The translations under genes and the position numbers were made by a program. Source: a virus. Taken from it: DNA of 45,426 nucleotides. The notes under the pieces were generated by a model. It saw only the letters and a list, made by a program, of their open reading frames with translations, was not told the origin of the DNA and did no database searches. The DNA lies in the IMG/VR virus record IMGVR_UViG_3300022926_001171, positions 1 through 45,426 of that record. One strand, written 5' to 3'. Below are positions 21,136-29,289 of this stretch, piece by piece (within the stretch, counting starts at the first letter, position 1; each line of letters opens with the position of its first letter).

Positions 21136-23382
21136 CTATGCAATCTCTGGGACGAATTTCTGTACAAAGATGCGCTGCTGTGCCTTAGAGCCTGCAAACT
21201 TGCGGAACCCACGTAGTAAGTCACCCTTTTTAGTGGACTTGACCTCGAGCTCCTCGTCCTCAATGCTCAGCTTGCCGCCGTTCATAATGTAACGGACATC
21301 AAACCCTACCTTGTCACGGGCTTCAATGAGACCTGAGGGCTGCTGTGGCTTGAATATCTTTTCCCATTCCCAGTAGCCCATGTTAATGTCACCAACAGTA
21401 GCGTAATCCTTACAATCCTCGAGGGTGCGCTTAGTGAACCTGTCCAGTATATGATAGTTGATAACCTTAGAGCCTGTAATCTCCTTGTACATCTCAAGCA
21501 GAGTACAGGTCAATTCTACGTTATGATGCGCTCTGCCTTTAAGCATGGGGTACACTGCTGAACCATACTTGAAAACAGGCTCTTGTCTGTAACCAGGATT
21601 TTGAGGCCACATTTTTCCCTCGCTCTCCTTCCAGTATTCGGAGAAATCAGTAGCCTCACCGTCAGTCAGGACAATAGTATTAAGAATCTCAACACCAGTA
21701 CCCTTACGGAAACGCTTGGCAATCTCAATACCGATAACAATTGTTGCATTGAGAGGCGTGCCACCCATATCCAATGCACCGTTTTGATTTATCCAAACAG
21801 GTAACATACCGTTTGTGGTACGGTTATTGCGACCTGCCATACGATAATCGAATGATGATTTCCACAGTAGTAAATACTTGTATGCTTCCTCGAGCTGTGC
21901 CTTGCTGAAATCTGAAGTGAGCAGCTTGACAGTCTTAGCCTCTTCAATCACATATTCACCTACCTTAGACTCAGGTCGGGAAATATTGCCGCTCCAAGAA
22001 TTATTGCCAGTAGTAAAACCATACACCTCGAAAGGCACATTGATTTTACGTGCAAACATAGTTAGATTAATAAGCTGTGCAAGTGTATCACCCATATTAC
22101 GGAACATTGAACCTGACATATCGAGGTACATAATGAAACCGTGATTCTTGCCTTCGGGTATTGAAGTAACCTGCTTGAACAAGTCATCTGAAGTCTTGTA
22201 AGCCCACAGTCTATCCTCATTGAGATCGCCTGTCTTGGCAGTCTTAGCCTTAATGAATTGTGACGCTTTACGCTTCATCTCAAAAGAGGCAACCATCTGA
22301 TTAATTGTCTTGCTGTTCTGTGCAATGAAATCTTTGTACAGTTTTTCAGCGTGTGTCTTAGGGTCTACGTAATTGTTATGATGACCGGCCTCAACAAGGT
22401 CCCACCTGTAAACATCTTTAGGCTGTACAATATTATCCAACAAGCTTGGGCCTGTGGGTAAAGTAATGTATACTGATTCCTTAGACACCTCAGTGTCTAA
22501 CAGACTTTCCTCATTCTCACGGAATGCCTTGTCAGTAATTGAACCAACACCACCGTCATCTGCAAAGTCCTGAATAGCCTGAGGTGCTTCGTCCTCTGCC
22601 TCGTCCTCGATGTCACCGTCATCTGAATCTGAATCACCAGCAGCTTGAGAATCATCTGAGTCCTCGTCGGTCTCCTCACCACTGTTACCAGCAGCTGAAC
22701 CACCTTCATCAGTCTCATATTCGTCTGAATCTGACTGCTCCCAGTCTGACATATCGCCTTCCATGCTCATATCGCTGTCGCCTGACTGTGGGTCGAAGTC
22801 TTCCATCAACTGCTCAATATCATCCTCAGCAGTTTCCTTTGCCTTGCCGTGTAATTCACGGGCCAGTGCCTCAACCTCTTCCCAAGTCTGAGTATTCGCA
22901 CAACGGTCTACAAAGGACTGTTCTTCAGTAGTAAACTGTACATTGAGGAATGCACCTAACTTGAAGTATAGGTTGATACGGTCAATAAGAGGCAGCTTGT
23001 TTACGTCTACATCTTTGACACCGAAAAAGTCACGCTCGAATAATTCACGGTAACCTGCGTAAAAGCTACGGACAAGACCGGGATAACGTGATTTTACATT
23101 GCGCTCAATACGTGCGTCCTCGATAACATTGAGGAAGCCTTTAAGTGTACGATCCTCACAAACGGCATCGTGCCAGCCTTCTGCTGGGGTCTCATGTACG
23201 TGTCCGACCTCGTGACCGATAAGAAGGTCCTGCACACAAGTAGGCATATCTTTCCATTTAGGGATATACATTGTGCGAGACATTGGATCAAATGCTGCTG
23301 TAGGGAGGTCTGACTTAACTTCTACTGTAATATTTTCAGTAGACAATAGTTTAGCAAGTAATGATTTTTGTTGAATTTGCAT
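21136..23382 (-). CDS. CobT-like zincin plus VWA-domain protein
   Basis: A 748-residue protein with three parts. Residues 57-61 are HEVGH, a zincin-type zinc motif, followed by NVIEDARIE (85-93), which could give the third ligand. Residues about 185-280 are a long Asp/Glu/Ser-rich linker. Residues about 415-600 form a VWA domain with a complete MIDAS: DMSGSM (421-426), GGTPL (540-544) and VLTDGEATD (571-579). CobT/VWA proteins work with MoxR/CobS ATPases like the neighbour. A metalloprotease activity is possible but HExxH here is HEVGH within a hydrophobic helix and is unproven. It has its own early promoter. Confidence 0.85.
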   Translation of the reverse strand: MQIQQKSLLAKLLSTENITVEVKSDLPTAAFDPMSRTMYIPKWKDMPTCVQDLLIGHEVGHVHETPAEGWHDAVCEDRTLKGFLNVIEDARIERNVKSRYPGLVRSFYAGYRELFERDFFGVKDVDVNKLPLIDRINLYFKLGAFLNVQFTTEEQSFVDRCANTQTWEEVEALARELHGKAKETAEDDIEQLMEDFDPQSGDSDMSMEGDMSDWEQSDSDEYETDEGGSAAGNSGEETDEDSDDSQAAGDSDSDDGDIEDEAEDEAPQAIQDFADDGGVGSITDKAFRENEESLLDTEVSKESVYITLPTGPSLLDNIVQPKDVYRWDLVEAGHHNNYVDPKTHAEKLYKDFIAQNSKTINQMVASFEMKRKASQFIKAKTAKTGDLNEDRLWAYKTSDDLFKQVTSIPEGKNHGFIMYLDMSGSMFRNMGDTLAQLINLTMFARKINVPFEVYGFTTGNNSWSGNISRPESKVGEYVIEEAKTVKLLTSDFSKAQLEEAYKYLLLWKSSFDYRMAGRNNRTTNGMLPVWINQNGALDMGGTPLNATIVIGIEIAKRFRKGTGVEILNTIVLTDGEATDFSEYWKESEGKMWPQNPGYRQEPVFKYGSAVYPMLKGRAHHNVELTCTLLEMYKEITGSKVINYHILDRFTKRTLEDCKDYATVGDINMGYWEWEKIFKPQQPSGLIEARDKVGFDVRYIMNGGKLSIEDEELEVKSTKKGDLLRGFRKFAGSKAQQRIFVQKFVPEIA

Positions 23383-23395
23383 AATGATAGGGTCC

Positions 23396-23413
23396 TCACA
23401 ACCGTTTTTTCAT
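23396..23413 (-). CDS. Possible leader peptide uORF (MKKRL)
   Basis: Same five-codon sequence (ATG AAA AAA CGG TTG TGA) as at 3637-3654, again ending in the Shine-Dalgarno of the next gene. Only the start of this block is kept in the leader at 20880-20934, where the frame reads on for a few more codons. Confidence 0.25.
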   Translation of the reverse strand: MKKRL

Positions 23414-23425
23414 TTTATACTGCTT

Positions 23426-23453
23426 ATTATACAGCCTTTTTAGAAAAAGTCAA
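23426..23453 (-). promoter_or_regulatory. Sigma-70-like promoter for VWA gene
   Basis: TTGACT (23453-23448) and TATAAT (23431-23426), 16 bp apart. The 30-base leader that follows is almost identical to the one at 3626-3667. Confidence 0.88.
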
Positions 23454-23457
23454 GATA

Positions 23458-23539
23458 TAAAAGCCCTTACAAATCAATGACTTACGTTAAGTGCTTGATC
23501 TATAAGGGCTTTTAGTTTTCTAAGTAAATCAATAACTTA
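23458..23539. repeat. Nested inverted repeat and ATCAAnnACTTA motif, locus C (3 copies)
   Basis: A perfect 12-bp inverted repeat, TAAAAGCCCTTA (23458-23469) and TAAGGGCTTTTA (23503-23514), encloses a second one: ATCAATGACTTA (23473-23484) and TAAGTGCTTGAT (23488-23499) separated by three bases. A third motif copy, ATCAATAACTTA, lies at 23528-23539 and overlaps the stop codon of the secreted-protein gene. The structure sits immediately upstream of the VWA promoter. It could act as a terminator for the upstream gene, an operator or a cruciform site. Confidence 0.75.
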
Positions 23540-23872
23540 GCGTTCTATGATAATAATTGTACGATCGCCCTCAATTATTCTGCGACATCCTCTGTACCCA
23601 GCATACTGTCTACTACAGGGAAAGTGCCTTCTATATGCCTCGCGGTGTGTTTCGGTGCGTCTAGAATGATAGCGATGCTCGGTATAATCATAAACATCCT
23701 CGTGGTCATGGTGTTCACGGTGCTCTTTACGGTCATCTAAAACTTCATGTATTACCGCAACACCTGCAATTATACCGATAATATCGTGAGGATCGGCCGC
23801 GTGTGCTGCATTAGAACCACCGGCCACAAATCCGACCAGAAAAAATACTGCTGCATTAATAAATTGTTTCAT
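23537..23872 (-). CDS. Secreted His/Arg-rich small protein
   Basis: A 111-residue protein with a clear signal peptide: MKQF, a hydrophobic core (INAAVFFLVGFVAGG), and a cleavage site after NAAHA (about residue 25). The mature part has a short hydrophobic helix (DIIGIIAGVAVIHEVL), then a His/Glu/Arg-rich stretch (EHREHHDHEDVYDYTEHRYH) and two cysteines. It would be periplasmic and may bind metal through its histidines. It has its own sigma-70-like promoter, so it is probably made early. I do not recognise a family. Confidence 0.7.
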   Translation of the reverse strand: MKQFINAAVFFLVGFVAGGSNAAHAADPHDIIGIIAGVAVIHEVLDDRKEHREHHDHEDVYDYTEHRYHSRRTETHREAYRRHFPCSRQYAGYRGCRRIIEGDRTIIIIER

Positions 23873-23898
23873 ATGTAGACTCCTTACAGTGTTCTACC

Positions 23899-23927
23899 AT
23901 TATATTTATTAATTATACAAATGTCAA
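23899..23927 (-). promoter_or_regulatory. Sigma-70-like promoter for secreted protein
   Basis: TGCTTGACA (-35 at 23927-23922) and TATAAT (23904-23899), 17 bp apart. The stop codon TGA of the ClpP-like gene is part of the -35 box. Confidence 0.85.
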
Positions 23928-24520
23928 GCACTTTTTTTGGCCGGTGTTTTTCTCTTTGATTTAGGTTCTGTTAAGCCTTTTAGTCTTTTTTCTAATCTTT
24001 TACCGACCTCTGAGGGTGTCATCCATATGTCTTGGCCTTTTTGGATACTCTCAATTTCAGCTTCGGTTAAAAATCCTGCATAAATTTGTTTCATTAAATT
24101 TGCTGACCACTTTTCTTCATGGAAGATTTGTTCTTTCATTTCATTGCCTTTGCCAAATGTTCCACCTGAATAGTTATGGAACATAAACATACTATGATCT
24201 GAAATTTCAAAAGAATCGGCAATCAGAAAAATAAATGTAGCTGCTGACATACAAGCACCCTCTACAGATGAGATTACCTGTGCTCTACTTTCTGATAATG
24301 CTCGCATCAACTGAATAGCAGTCATTACATCACCACCGTAACAGTTAATATGAAGGTATATTATATCGGATTCACTTGCTGTTCTAATAATGTGATTCCA
24401 CTCTACATATTTTTCAGGCCCATCTATATGCCCATTTAAATAAAAATCATAAACACTTCCTGTCGGTCTGACAAAAACACCAGCGACAATAGGCTCAACC
24501 CCTGTTTTTACTTCACTCAT
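23924..24520 (-). CDS. clpP: ClpP-like serine protease
   Basis: A 198-residue ClpP-family serine protease. INCYGGD (58-64) is the oxyanion strand, GACMSAATF (88-96) carries the nucleophile Ser92, and MFHNYSGG (113-120) carries His115. The C-terminus is lysine-rich (SKRKTPAKKSA). ClpP assembles in rings and degrades unfolded substrates with a Clp ATPase, here presumably the host's. ClpP-like genes are known in marine T4-like phages. AAGGAG upstream of the ATG at 24520 is strong. Confidence 0.9.
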   Translation of the reverse strand: MSEVKTGVEPIVAGVFVRPTGSVYDFYLNGHIDGPEKYVEWNHIIRTASESDIIYLHINCYGGDVMTAIQLMRALSESRAQVISSVEGACMSAATFIFLIADSFEISDHSMFMFHNYSGGTFGKGNEMKEQIFHEEKWSANLMKQIYAGFLTEAEIESIQKGQDIWMTPSEVGKRLEKRLKGLTEPKSKRKTPAKKSA

Positions 24521-24529
24521 AACGACTCC

Positions 24530-24898
24530 TTATACGCTATCGTAGTATCGTGTAACCGATTTAATTTTTTCTATTTGTTTATCTATGATAGCCGTTCTAT
24601 TGGGCCAGTGAATATAATCCTTCTCAGGGTTCTTTTGAAGGTTATACAGTAGAGGCAAGATTAGATCCTCTACCTGCTTTAGTTTAGCAGCCACGTCTTG
24701 TTGTACAAGTTCACGGTGCTCATTAATCATACCAGATGAATCAGATTGAATTATAAGTGACTCAATTCTTTCGATTTTGTCTATTATAGTGTTCAATTGT
24801 ACATCATCAACCTTCGCTACAACAGGTTGTTGTGGTTGTACTTCGCCTGTAGGTATGTCATCTACTGCGGTAAAACCAAAATCGAAATCGTCTGACAT
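24530..24898 (-). CDS. Conserved hypothetical phage protein
   Basis: A 122-residue protein: an acidic N-terminus (MSDDFDFGFTAVDD), a Pro/Gln linker, a helical region (NTIIDKIERIESLI), and a conserved C-terminus (LILPLLYNLQKNPEKDYIHW then NRTAIIDKQIEKI). The C-terminal block recurs in T4-like marine phages with no known role. It lies between ErpA and ClpP, so is probably co-expressed with them. The helical C-terminus suggests a protein-protein interaction role. Confidence 0.65.
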   Translation of the reverse strand: MSDDFDFGFTAVDDIPTGEVQPQQPVVAKVDDVQLNTIIDKIERIESLIIQSDSSGMINEHRELVQQDVAAKLKQVEDLILPLLYNLQKNPEKDYIHWPNRTAIIDKQIEKIKSVTRYYDSV

Positions 24899-24907
24899 TT
24901 TTAACCC

Positions 24908-25234
24908 CTATACGGTAAAACTAACACCACACCCACAAGTACCTACAGCATTTGGGTTAGTTAATTGAAACATTGAACCCATAATATCTTGTTTGTAGTC
25001 TAGTGTACTACCAGCTAAATATTGATAAGATAAACTGTCAACCAATACTAAATCGTCAACTATTGTATCTTCTTCCTGTTTTTCTTCAACTGAAAAACCA
25101 TATTGAAACCCTGAGCAACCTCCGCCTGTTACATATACACGCAAAAATTTGTTGCCTTCTTTAAACTCTGTTGCTTTTTTTATAGCAGAATCTGTAAGTA
25201 TTAGAACCTTAGGTACAAATTCATTTACTATCAC
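24908..25234 (-). CDS. erpA: A-type iron-sulfur carrier (ErpA/IscA-like)
   Basis: A 108-residue A-type carrier. Cys40 ([11 protein letters not shown]) and the GTCGCGVSF end (Cys100 and Cys102) are the three conserved cluster ligands. These proteins pass Fe-S clusters from IscU to target apoproteins. The start codon is a GTG at 25234 inside the iscU 3' end (14-base overlap) with AAGGA upstream; no nearby ATG is in frame. The likely partner IscU is the next gene upstream. Confidence 0.92.
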   Translation of the reverse strand: MIVNEFVPKVLILTDSAIKKATEFKEGNKFLRVYVTGGGCSGFQYGFSVEEKQEEDTIVDDLVLVDSLSYQYLAGSTLDYKQDIMGSMFQLTNPNAVGTCGCGVSFTV

Positions 25235-25607
25235 TATATTTTTCCTTATAGTCTGCTATTGCTGCTCTGATAGCATCTTCTGCTAACACACTACAATGTA
25301 TTTTAACAGGAGGTAGTGCAAGTTCTTCTGCCAAGTCTGTGTTTGTAATTTCCATAGCTTGGTCTAATGTTCTCCCCTTCACCCATTCGGTTACTAAGGA
25401 GCTTGATGCTATTGCGCTACCACACCCGTATGTTTTAAACTTAGCATCAGTAATTATATCATCTTCTACCTTGATTTGCAAGCGCATCACATCACCACAT
25501 GCAGGTGCTCCTACCATACCGGTGCCAATACCATCGGTGTCTGGGTCCCATTTACCCACATTACGTGGGTTTTCATAATGATCTAATACCTTATCCGAGT
25601 ACGCCAT
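25221..25607 (-). CDS. iscU: Fe-S cluster scaffold IscU
   Basis: A 128-residue IscU-type scaffold. The three cluster cysteines are present (Cys37 in PACGD, Cys62 in YGCGSA, Cys105 in HCS), with the Asp39 next to the first and His104. LPPVK (98-102) is the HscA/DnaK-type chaperone recognition motif, kept intact, so host HscA/HscB could transfer its clusters. No IscS is visible here, so sulfur would come from the host desulfurase. The ATG lies inside the end of the deformylase gene (17-base overlap). IscU is uncommon in phages. Confidence 0.93.
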   Translation of the reverse strand: MAYSDKVLDHYENPRNVGKWDPDTDGIGTGMVGAPACGDVMRLQIKVEDDIITDAKFKTYGCGSAIASSSLVTEWVKGRTLDQAMEITNTDLAEELALPPVKIHCSVLAEDAIRAAIADYKEKYSDSK

Positions 25608-26115
25608 TTACTAATTTATACCTTTTAACTTTTTTATCTAATTGTGTTAAAGCTCTTTTTATTTTAAAACGTGATGCTCGCATTGTAAAGTTTTGTCCTA
25701 GCATATGATCGTATTCATGTAATACAACTCTGGCAGGAATACCTTTAAACTCCTCAATTATTTCTTCACCCTGTTCATCTTGATATTTTAAAATCACACC
25801 TTTAGGTCTAGTCAAGTTTAACCAAAGACCAGGATAAGACAAACATCCTTCACGCAGTACCTGTTTGTCCTCAGATACAGATACAAGTTCAGGATTGATT
25901 ATTATTTTTTTTGTTATGCCTGAGTGACCGCCAATAACAAATACAGAATAGTCTAAACCAACCTGATTTGCTGACAATCCAACCCCACCAAACTTTTTCA
26001 TAGCAGCAAATAACTGTTCACCAAGTTCCTTGGCGTTGTCTGTTTCAAAGTCAAACTGTTTGGGTTTTACTTTTAACTTTGGATCTGTAAAAGGCAGTAG
26101 TTTTAATTCATCCAT
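25591..26115 (-). CDS. def: Peptide deformylase
   Basis: A 174-residue metalloenzyme that removes the N-formyl group from new proteins. All three motifs are present: GVGLSANQVG (44-53), EGCLSYPG (89-96, metal-binding Cys91) and HEYDH (133-137). Marine T4-like phages commonly encode PDF, where it may speed maturation of phage proteins. The ATG at 26115 overlaps the gp46 stop as TAATG. Confidence 0.95.
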   Translation of the reverse strand: MDELKLLPFTDPKLKVKPKQFDFETDNAKELGEQLFAAMKKFGGVGLSANQVGLDYSVFVIGGHSGITKKIIINPELVSVSEDKQVLREGCLSYPGLWLNLTRPKGVILKYQDEQGEEIIEEFKGIPARVVLHEYDHMLGQNFTMRASRFKIKRALTQLDKKVKRYKLVNGVLG

Positions 26116-27785
26116 TATGTCATTACCGAATAGTTTTGTCTCTTTTCAAATTTTATCTGACTTCTAAACTTGTCAAACAACTGGTCACCCTTGTGTGAGA
26201 TTACAAATACATTTGTGTCCTCACCTATAGTGTTCAACAAAGTCATTACATAGTCAGTCCCATTTACGTCTAGTGAGCTATCAAACACCTCATCTAGTAG
26301 TAGAAGGTTTGTGCTTGCACTGTTCTTCATCTTTGCTATTGTTCGCCAAGTGAATACAAGTGCTAAGTCTATACGTTGCTTTTCACCTTCACTAAACGAA
26401 GCGTAACTAAACTTATCTCTGTGCCGTGACTTAATTGTTTCTTTGAATGTTTCATCTAAATCAAACTGTACAAAGAAGTCCATAGCAGTTAAATATTTAT
26501 TCACTAACTTATTTATGACAGGTAAATACTGTCGAATAATTTTAGTTTTTATACCTGAGTCTTTTAGTAAGTGTTCTGCTACAGAATGATACTCTTGTTC
26601 TTCTTTGTATTCATTGCGTTGTTCTGTTTTGCTCACAAGATCCTTAGCAACCACTTTTAGTTTTGCTGTTTCTTTTTCAATATCGCCTATCTTGTTTTCT
26701 GTTTCAGATTTCTCAAGGATTAAACGCTGTAATATTGTTTGTTCAGCAATAAGTAAATTGTTTATATCGACAATCTTCTGATTGATTTCTAAGTATTGTT
26801 CATACAGTTTATCAACTTCTTCCCACTTAGCATCAAGTTCTACTTGTGCCTTTTCAAGTTCATCAATCCTGTCTAACTTTTCTTCTGACATACTTGCTTT
26901 GAAGTCATGTGGTATGCCTTGTTTACAGGTAGGACAGTCATCATTCTTATGATAGAATTCTAACTCTCGTCTAGCGTCTCTAATTTGTCTATTAAACTCG
27001 GTTTTGAGGGCTTCCAACTTTTGCTTTTTTGACTCAACTGTGCCCAAATTCTCCTTCGCTGCTGTGCTAGCGTTCGAGTCCTCTGTAAGCATTTTAATCT
27101 TTGATTGCGTGGCATCTATTTCCTCCTGTATCTTATTTATTTTTTCTTGCTTGTCAGTTTGTAAAGTTTCAATGTAGGACTTCTGAACCTTACCTTTCTC
27201 TTTTACAACCTGTATTTCACCTTCAATAAATCTAAGTTTCTCTTTTAGGTTTGTTACCTTTTCCTTGAGGACTTCTTTCATTCGTGTAAAAATACTTATG
27301 TCTAAGATGTCCTCGATAATTTCTCTACGTTGACCCAAAGGCAACTGCATGAAAGGAGTAAAGGACGCTGAACCAAGTATCACAATTTGTGTGAAGGACT
27401 TATAGTTTAGTTTCAGTATATTTTCTTCCAAATGTTTTTGATAGTCACGCACACTAGCATTTTGATCTACCATGCTACCGTCTATCTCAATCTCAAATAC
27501 ACCCGGTAGACTGCCTCTACGCACAAGGTATTCTGTGTTGCCTATTGTAAACTCAACCTCTACCAATAGTTTCTTTTTGTTGATAGAGTTTATTAGCTGA
27601 GGCTTTGATATATTTCGGAAGGGTTTGTTAAACAAAGCAAATGTAATAGCATCAAGTAGTGTTGATTTACCTGAACCATTTTCACCCACAATAAGAGTGC
27701 TAGGACTTCTGTCTAACTTTATTTCTGTAAAACTATTACCTGTAGATAAAAAGTTTTTCCATCTAATTGTTTTGAATTTTATCAT
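26115..27785 (-). CDS. gp46: Recombination nuclease subunit gp46 (Rad50-like)
   Basis: A 556-residue SMC/Rad50-family ATPase. Walker A is GENGSGKST (34-42). Two long charged coiled-coil arms flank the zinc hook CPTCKQG (Cys284, Cys287). The signature FSEGEKQR and Walker B LLLLDEVFD lie near the C-terminus. With gp47 it resects DNA ends for recombination-dependent replication. Length is near T4 gp46 (560). Confidence 0.96.
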   Translation of the reverse strand: MIKFKTIRWKNFLSTGNSFTEIKLDRSPSTLIVGENGSGKSTLLDAITFALFNKPFRNISKPQLINSINKKKLLVEVEFTIGNTEYLVRRGSLPGVFEIEIDGSMVDQNASVRDYQKHLEENILKLNYKSFTQIVILGSASFTPFMQLPLGQRREIIEDILDISIFTRMKEVLKEKVTNLKEKLRFIEGEIQVVKEKGKVQKSYIETLQTDKQEKINKIQEEIDATQSKIKMLTEDSNASTAAKENLGTVESKKQKLEALKTEFNRQIRDARRELEFYHKNDDCPTCKQGIPHDFKASMSEEKLDRIDELEKAQVELDAKWEEVDKLYEQYLEINQKIVDINNLLIAEQTILQRLILEKSETENKIGDIEKETAKLKVVAKDLVSKTEQRNEYKEEQEYHSVAEHLLKDSGIKTKIIRQYLPVINKLVNKYLTAMDFFVQFDLDETFKETIKSRHRDKFSYASFSEGEKQRIDLALVFTWRTIAKMKNSASTNLLLLDEVFDSSLDVNGTDYVMTLLNTIGEDTNVFVISHKGDQLFDKFRSQIKFEKRQNYSVMT

Positions 27786-28843
27786 GCAGCATCCTGTGCC
27801 TCAACATATAAAGATTGTAACATTGTTTTCAGTTTACCCTTATCAACATTCAATTCAATACCGTCTACATATTCTTTGAGGAGTGTCATTGTATCTTCTA
27901 AGTTTACATCTTCACCGACAGCCTCGTCTTCAAACTCGGACAAGTCCTCAATGATTTTTAACTCAATTAAATCACAAGTGTATAGGTTATCAAGGAACTT
28001 TTCAAATAAAGATACATTTGTTTTCTTTACTACAATTAACCGTACACACTTACCTCGTATAGACTCAAAAGAATAATTATTAAGAGTTGCAATACTTCCG
28101 GGTTCACTGTCATCATAATAGATCTTAGCAAACATAGTATTCGGGTTATCAACATAACTTAACTCCTGATTGTCGCAATCAAATATAGCAAATCCTCGTG
28201 GGTCATCATAGTCCGACCAAGTTATTTCATATGGGTTTCCCATATAAGTGATATTTCCTTGACTATGCCTATGATGGAAATGACCACTAACGACACGCTG
28301 AAAATTACTAAAAAGCTTAGCGTCCATACCGTGAGGGTTAGGAGTCCCACGATACATTTGGTAACCGGAGAACTCGAAGTGACCGAAGCACACTGTTGCG
28401 CTCGTTCCGTTAACCATGTCCATGCTTCGCTCATAATTGTCTGTGCAGATCCAAGGGAGGAGGAGGATTGTAGACTTTCCCATAGTGACTTCAGTTGGTT
28501 CTTCATATAGGTAAACATTATCATATTCTCTCAACAATAAGTTAGGCGAGTTTACTTCATTTGTATTTTTAAAATAAGTGTCATGGTTACCCGGTATCAT
28601 ATGAATATCAATACCTAAGTCTCGTGCCTTATCAAAAAAATATTCTTTACAGCTCTTTAAACTATTATAGTTTATATATTTACGTCTGTCAAATGTATCG
28701 CCAAGATCAAAGATAGTTTTAATGCCATGTTCTTCCAAGTAAGGGAAAAAAGTTTCTTCATAAAACTTTCGGAAGTAAGCATCAAATTGTAATGAATCGC
28801 CTCTCGCACCGAAGTGTAAGTCGGTAACTAAAGCTATCTTCAT
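27782..28843 (-). CDS. gp47: Recombination nuclease subunit gp47 (Mre11-like)
   Basis: A 353-residue metallophosphoesterase. Motif blocks DLHFGARGD, DLGDTFDRR, PGNHDTY and GHFHHRH give the Mre11-type di-manganese site. It forms the nuclease half of the gp46/gp47 complex, and T4 gp47 is 339 residues. The ATG at 28843 overlaps the queD stop as ATGA, and its own stop is four bases into gp46, so all three are translationally coupled. Confidence 0.96.
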   Translation of the reverse strand: MKIALVTDLHFGARGDSLQFDAYFRKFYEETFFPYLEEHGIKTIFDLGDTFDRRKYINYNSLKSCKEYFFDKARDLGIDIHMIPGNHDTYFKNTNEVNSPNLLLREYDNVYLYEEPTEVTMGKSTILLLPWICTDNYERSMDMVNGTSATVCFGHFEFSGYQMYRGTPNPHGMDAKLFSNFQRVVSGHFHHRHSQGNITYMGNPYEITWSDYDDPRGFAIFDCDNQELSYVDNPNTMFAKIYYDDSEPGSIATLNNYSFESIRGKCVRLIVVKKTNVSLFEKFLDNLYTCDLIELKIIEDLSEFEDEAVGEDVNLEDTMTLLKEYVDGIELNVDKGKLKTMLQSLYVEAQDAA

Positions 28844-29289
28844 TCACGCTCGTATATAGCAGAATTAGCACCGTGTTCCCTTACTTCACACGATACACAA
28901 TAACATCTACCATTTGTCAAATTCTTAACAACAGAATCTGCATACCAAAATGCTTCTTCTGCAAATTTCTCACAACCAACGCCTGGTAGTATGACAACCT
29001 TAGCAAGTCCTTTGTCTTGTAGTAACATAAGTTCTTTTATTTCTGGGTCATCTCTATCTACAACCAAAGTATGGTCAAAGTTATCTTCTAACCAATCCTT
29101 TAGTTCTTTCAAGCCACCAAAGTCTACTACCCAGTTTTTATCATCAAGTATTTCACAGCCAAACTTAAAGCTGAATCCTAATGAGTAGCCGTGTAGCAGT
29201 GAACAATGGCTGTGCGTGGCATTAGGTTGTCGGAATACACACGACAACCCACGTTCATGCCCATACGTTTTCGTTGAATAATGTTTCAT
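28840..29289 (-). CDS. queD: 6-carboxytetrahydropterin synthase-like QueD
   Basis: A 149-residue PTPS/QueD-family enzyme of the T-fold type. HSHCSLLHGYS (26-36) contains the catalytic cysteine (Cys29) and His33; the usual HGH here is HGY, so the third zinc histidine must come from elsewhere (perhaps His26 or His28). VVDFGGLK, FDHT and EVREHGANSAIY are family blocks. It converts dihydroneopterin triphosphate to carboxytetrahydropterin in 7-deazaguanine synthesis. FolE and QueE are in the same window. The start at 29289 (GGGAG upstream, ATGA overlap) is preferred over the in-frame codon at 29301. Confidence 0.88.
   Translation of the reverse strand: MKHYSTKTYGHERGLSCVFRQPNATHSHCSLLHGYSLGFSFKFGCEILDDKNWVVDFGGLKELKDWLEDNFDHTLVVDRDDPEIKELMLLQDKGLAKVVILPGVGCEKFAEEAFWYADSVVKNLTNGRCYCVSCEVREHGANSAIYERE

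Noticed and set aside
19691-23382. True cobaltochelatase CobS/CobT for vitamin B12
   Set aside because: No CobN or other cobalamin gene is in the window; the pair is better read as a general MoxR-VWA system.
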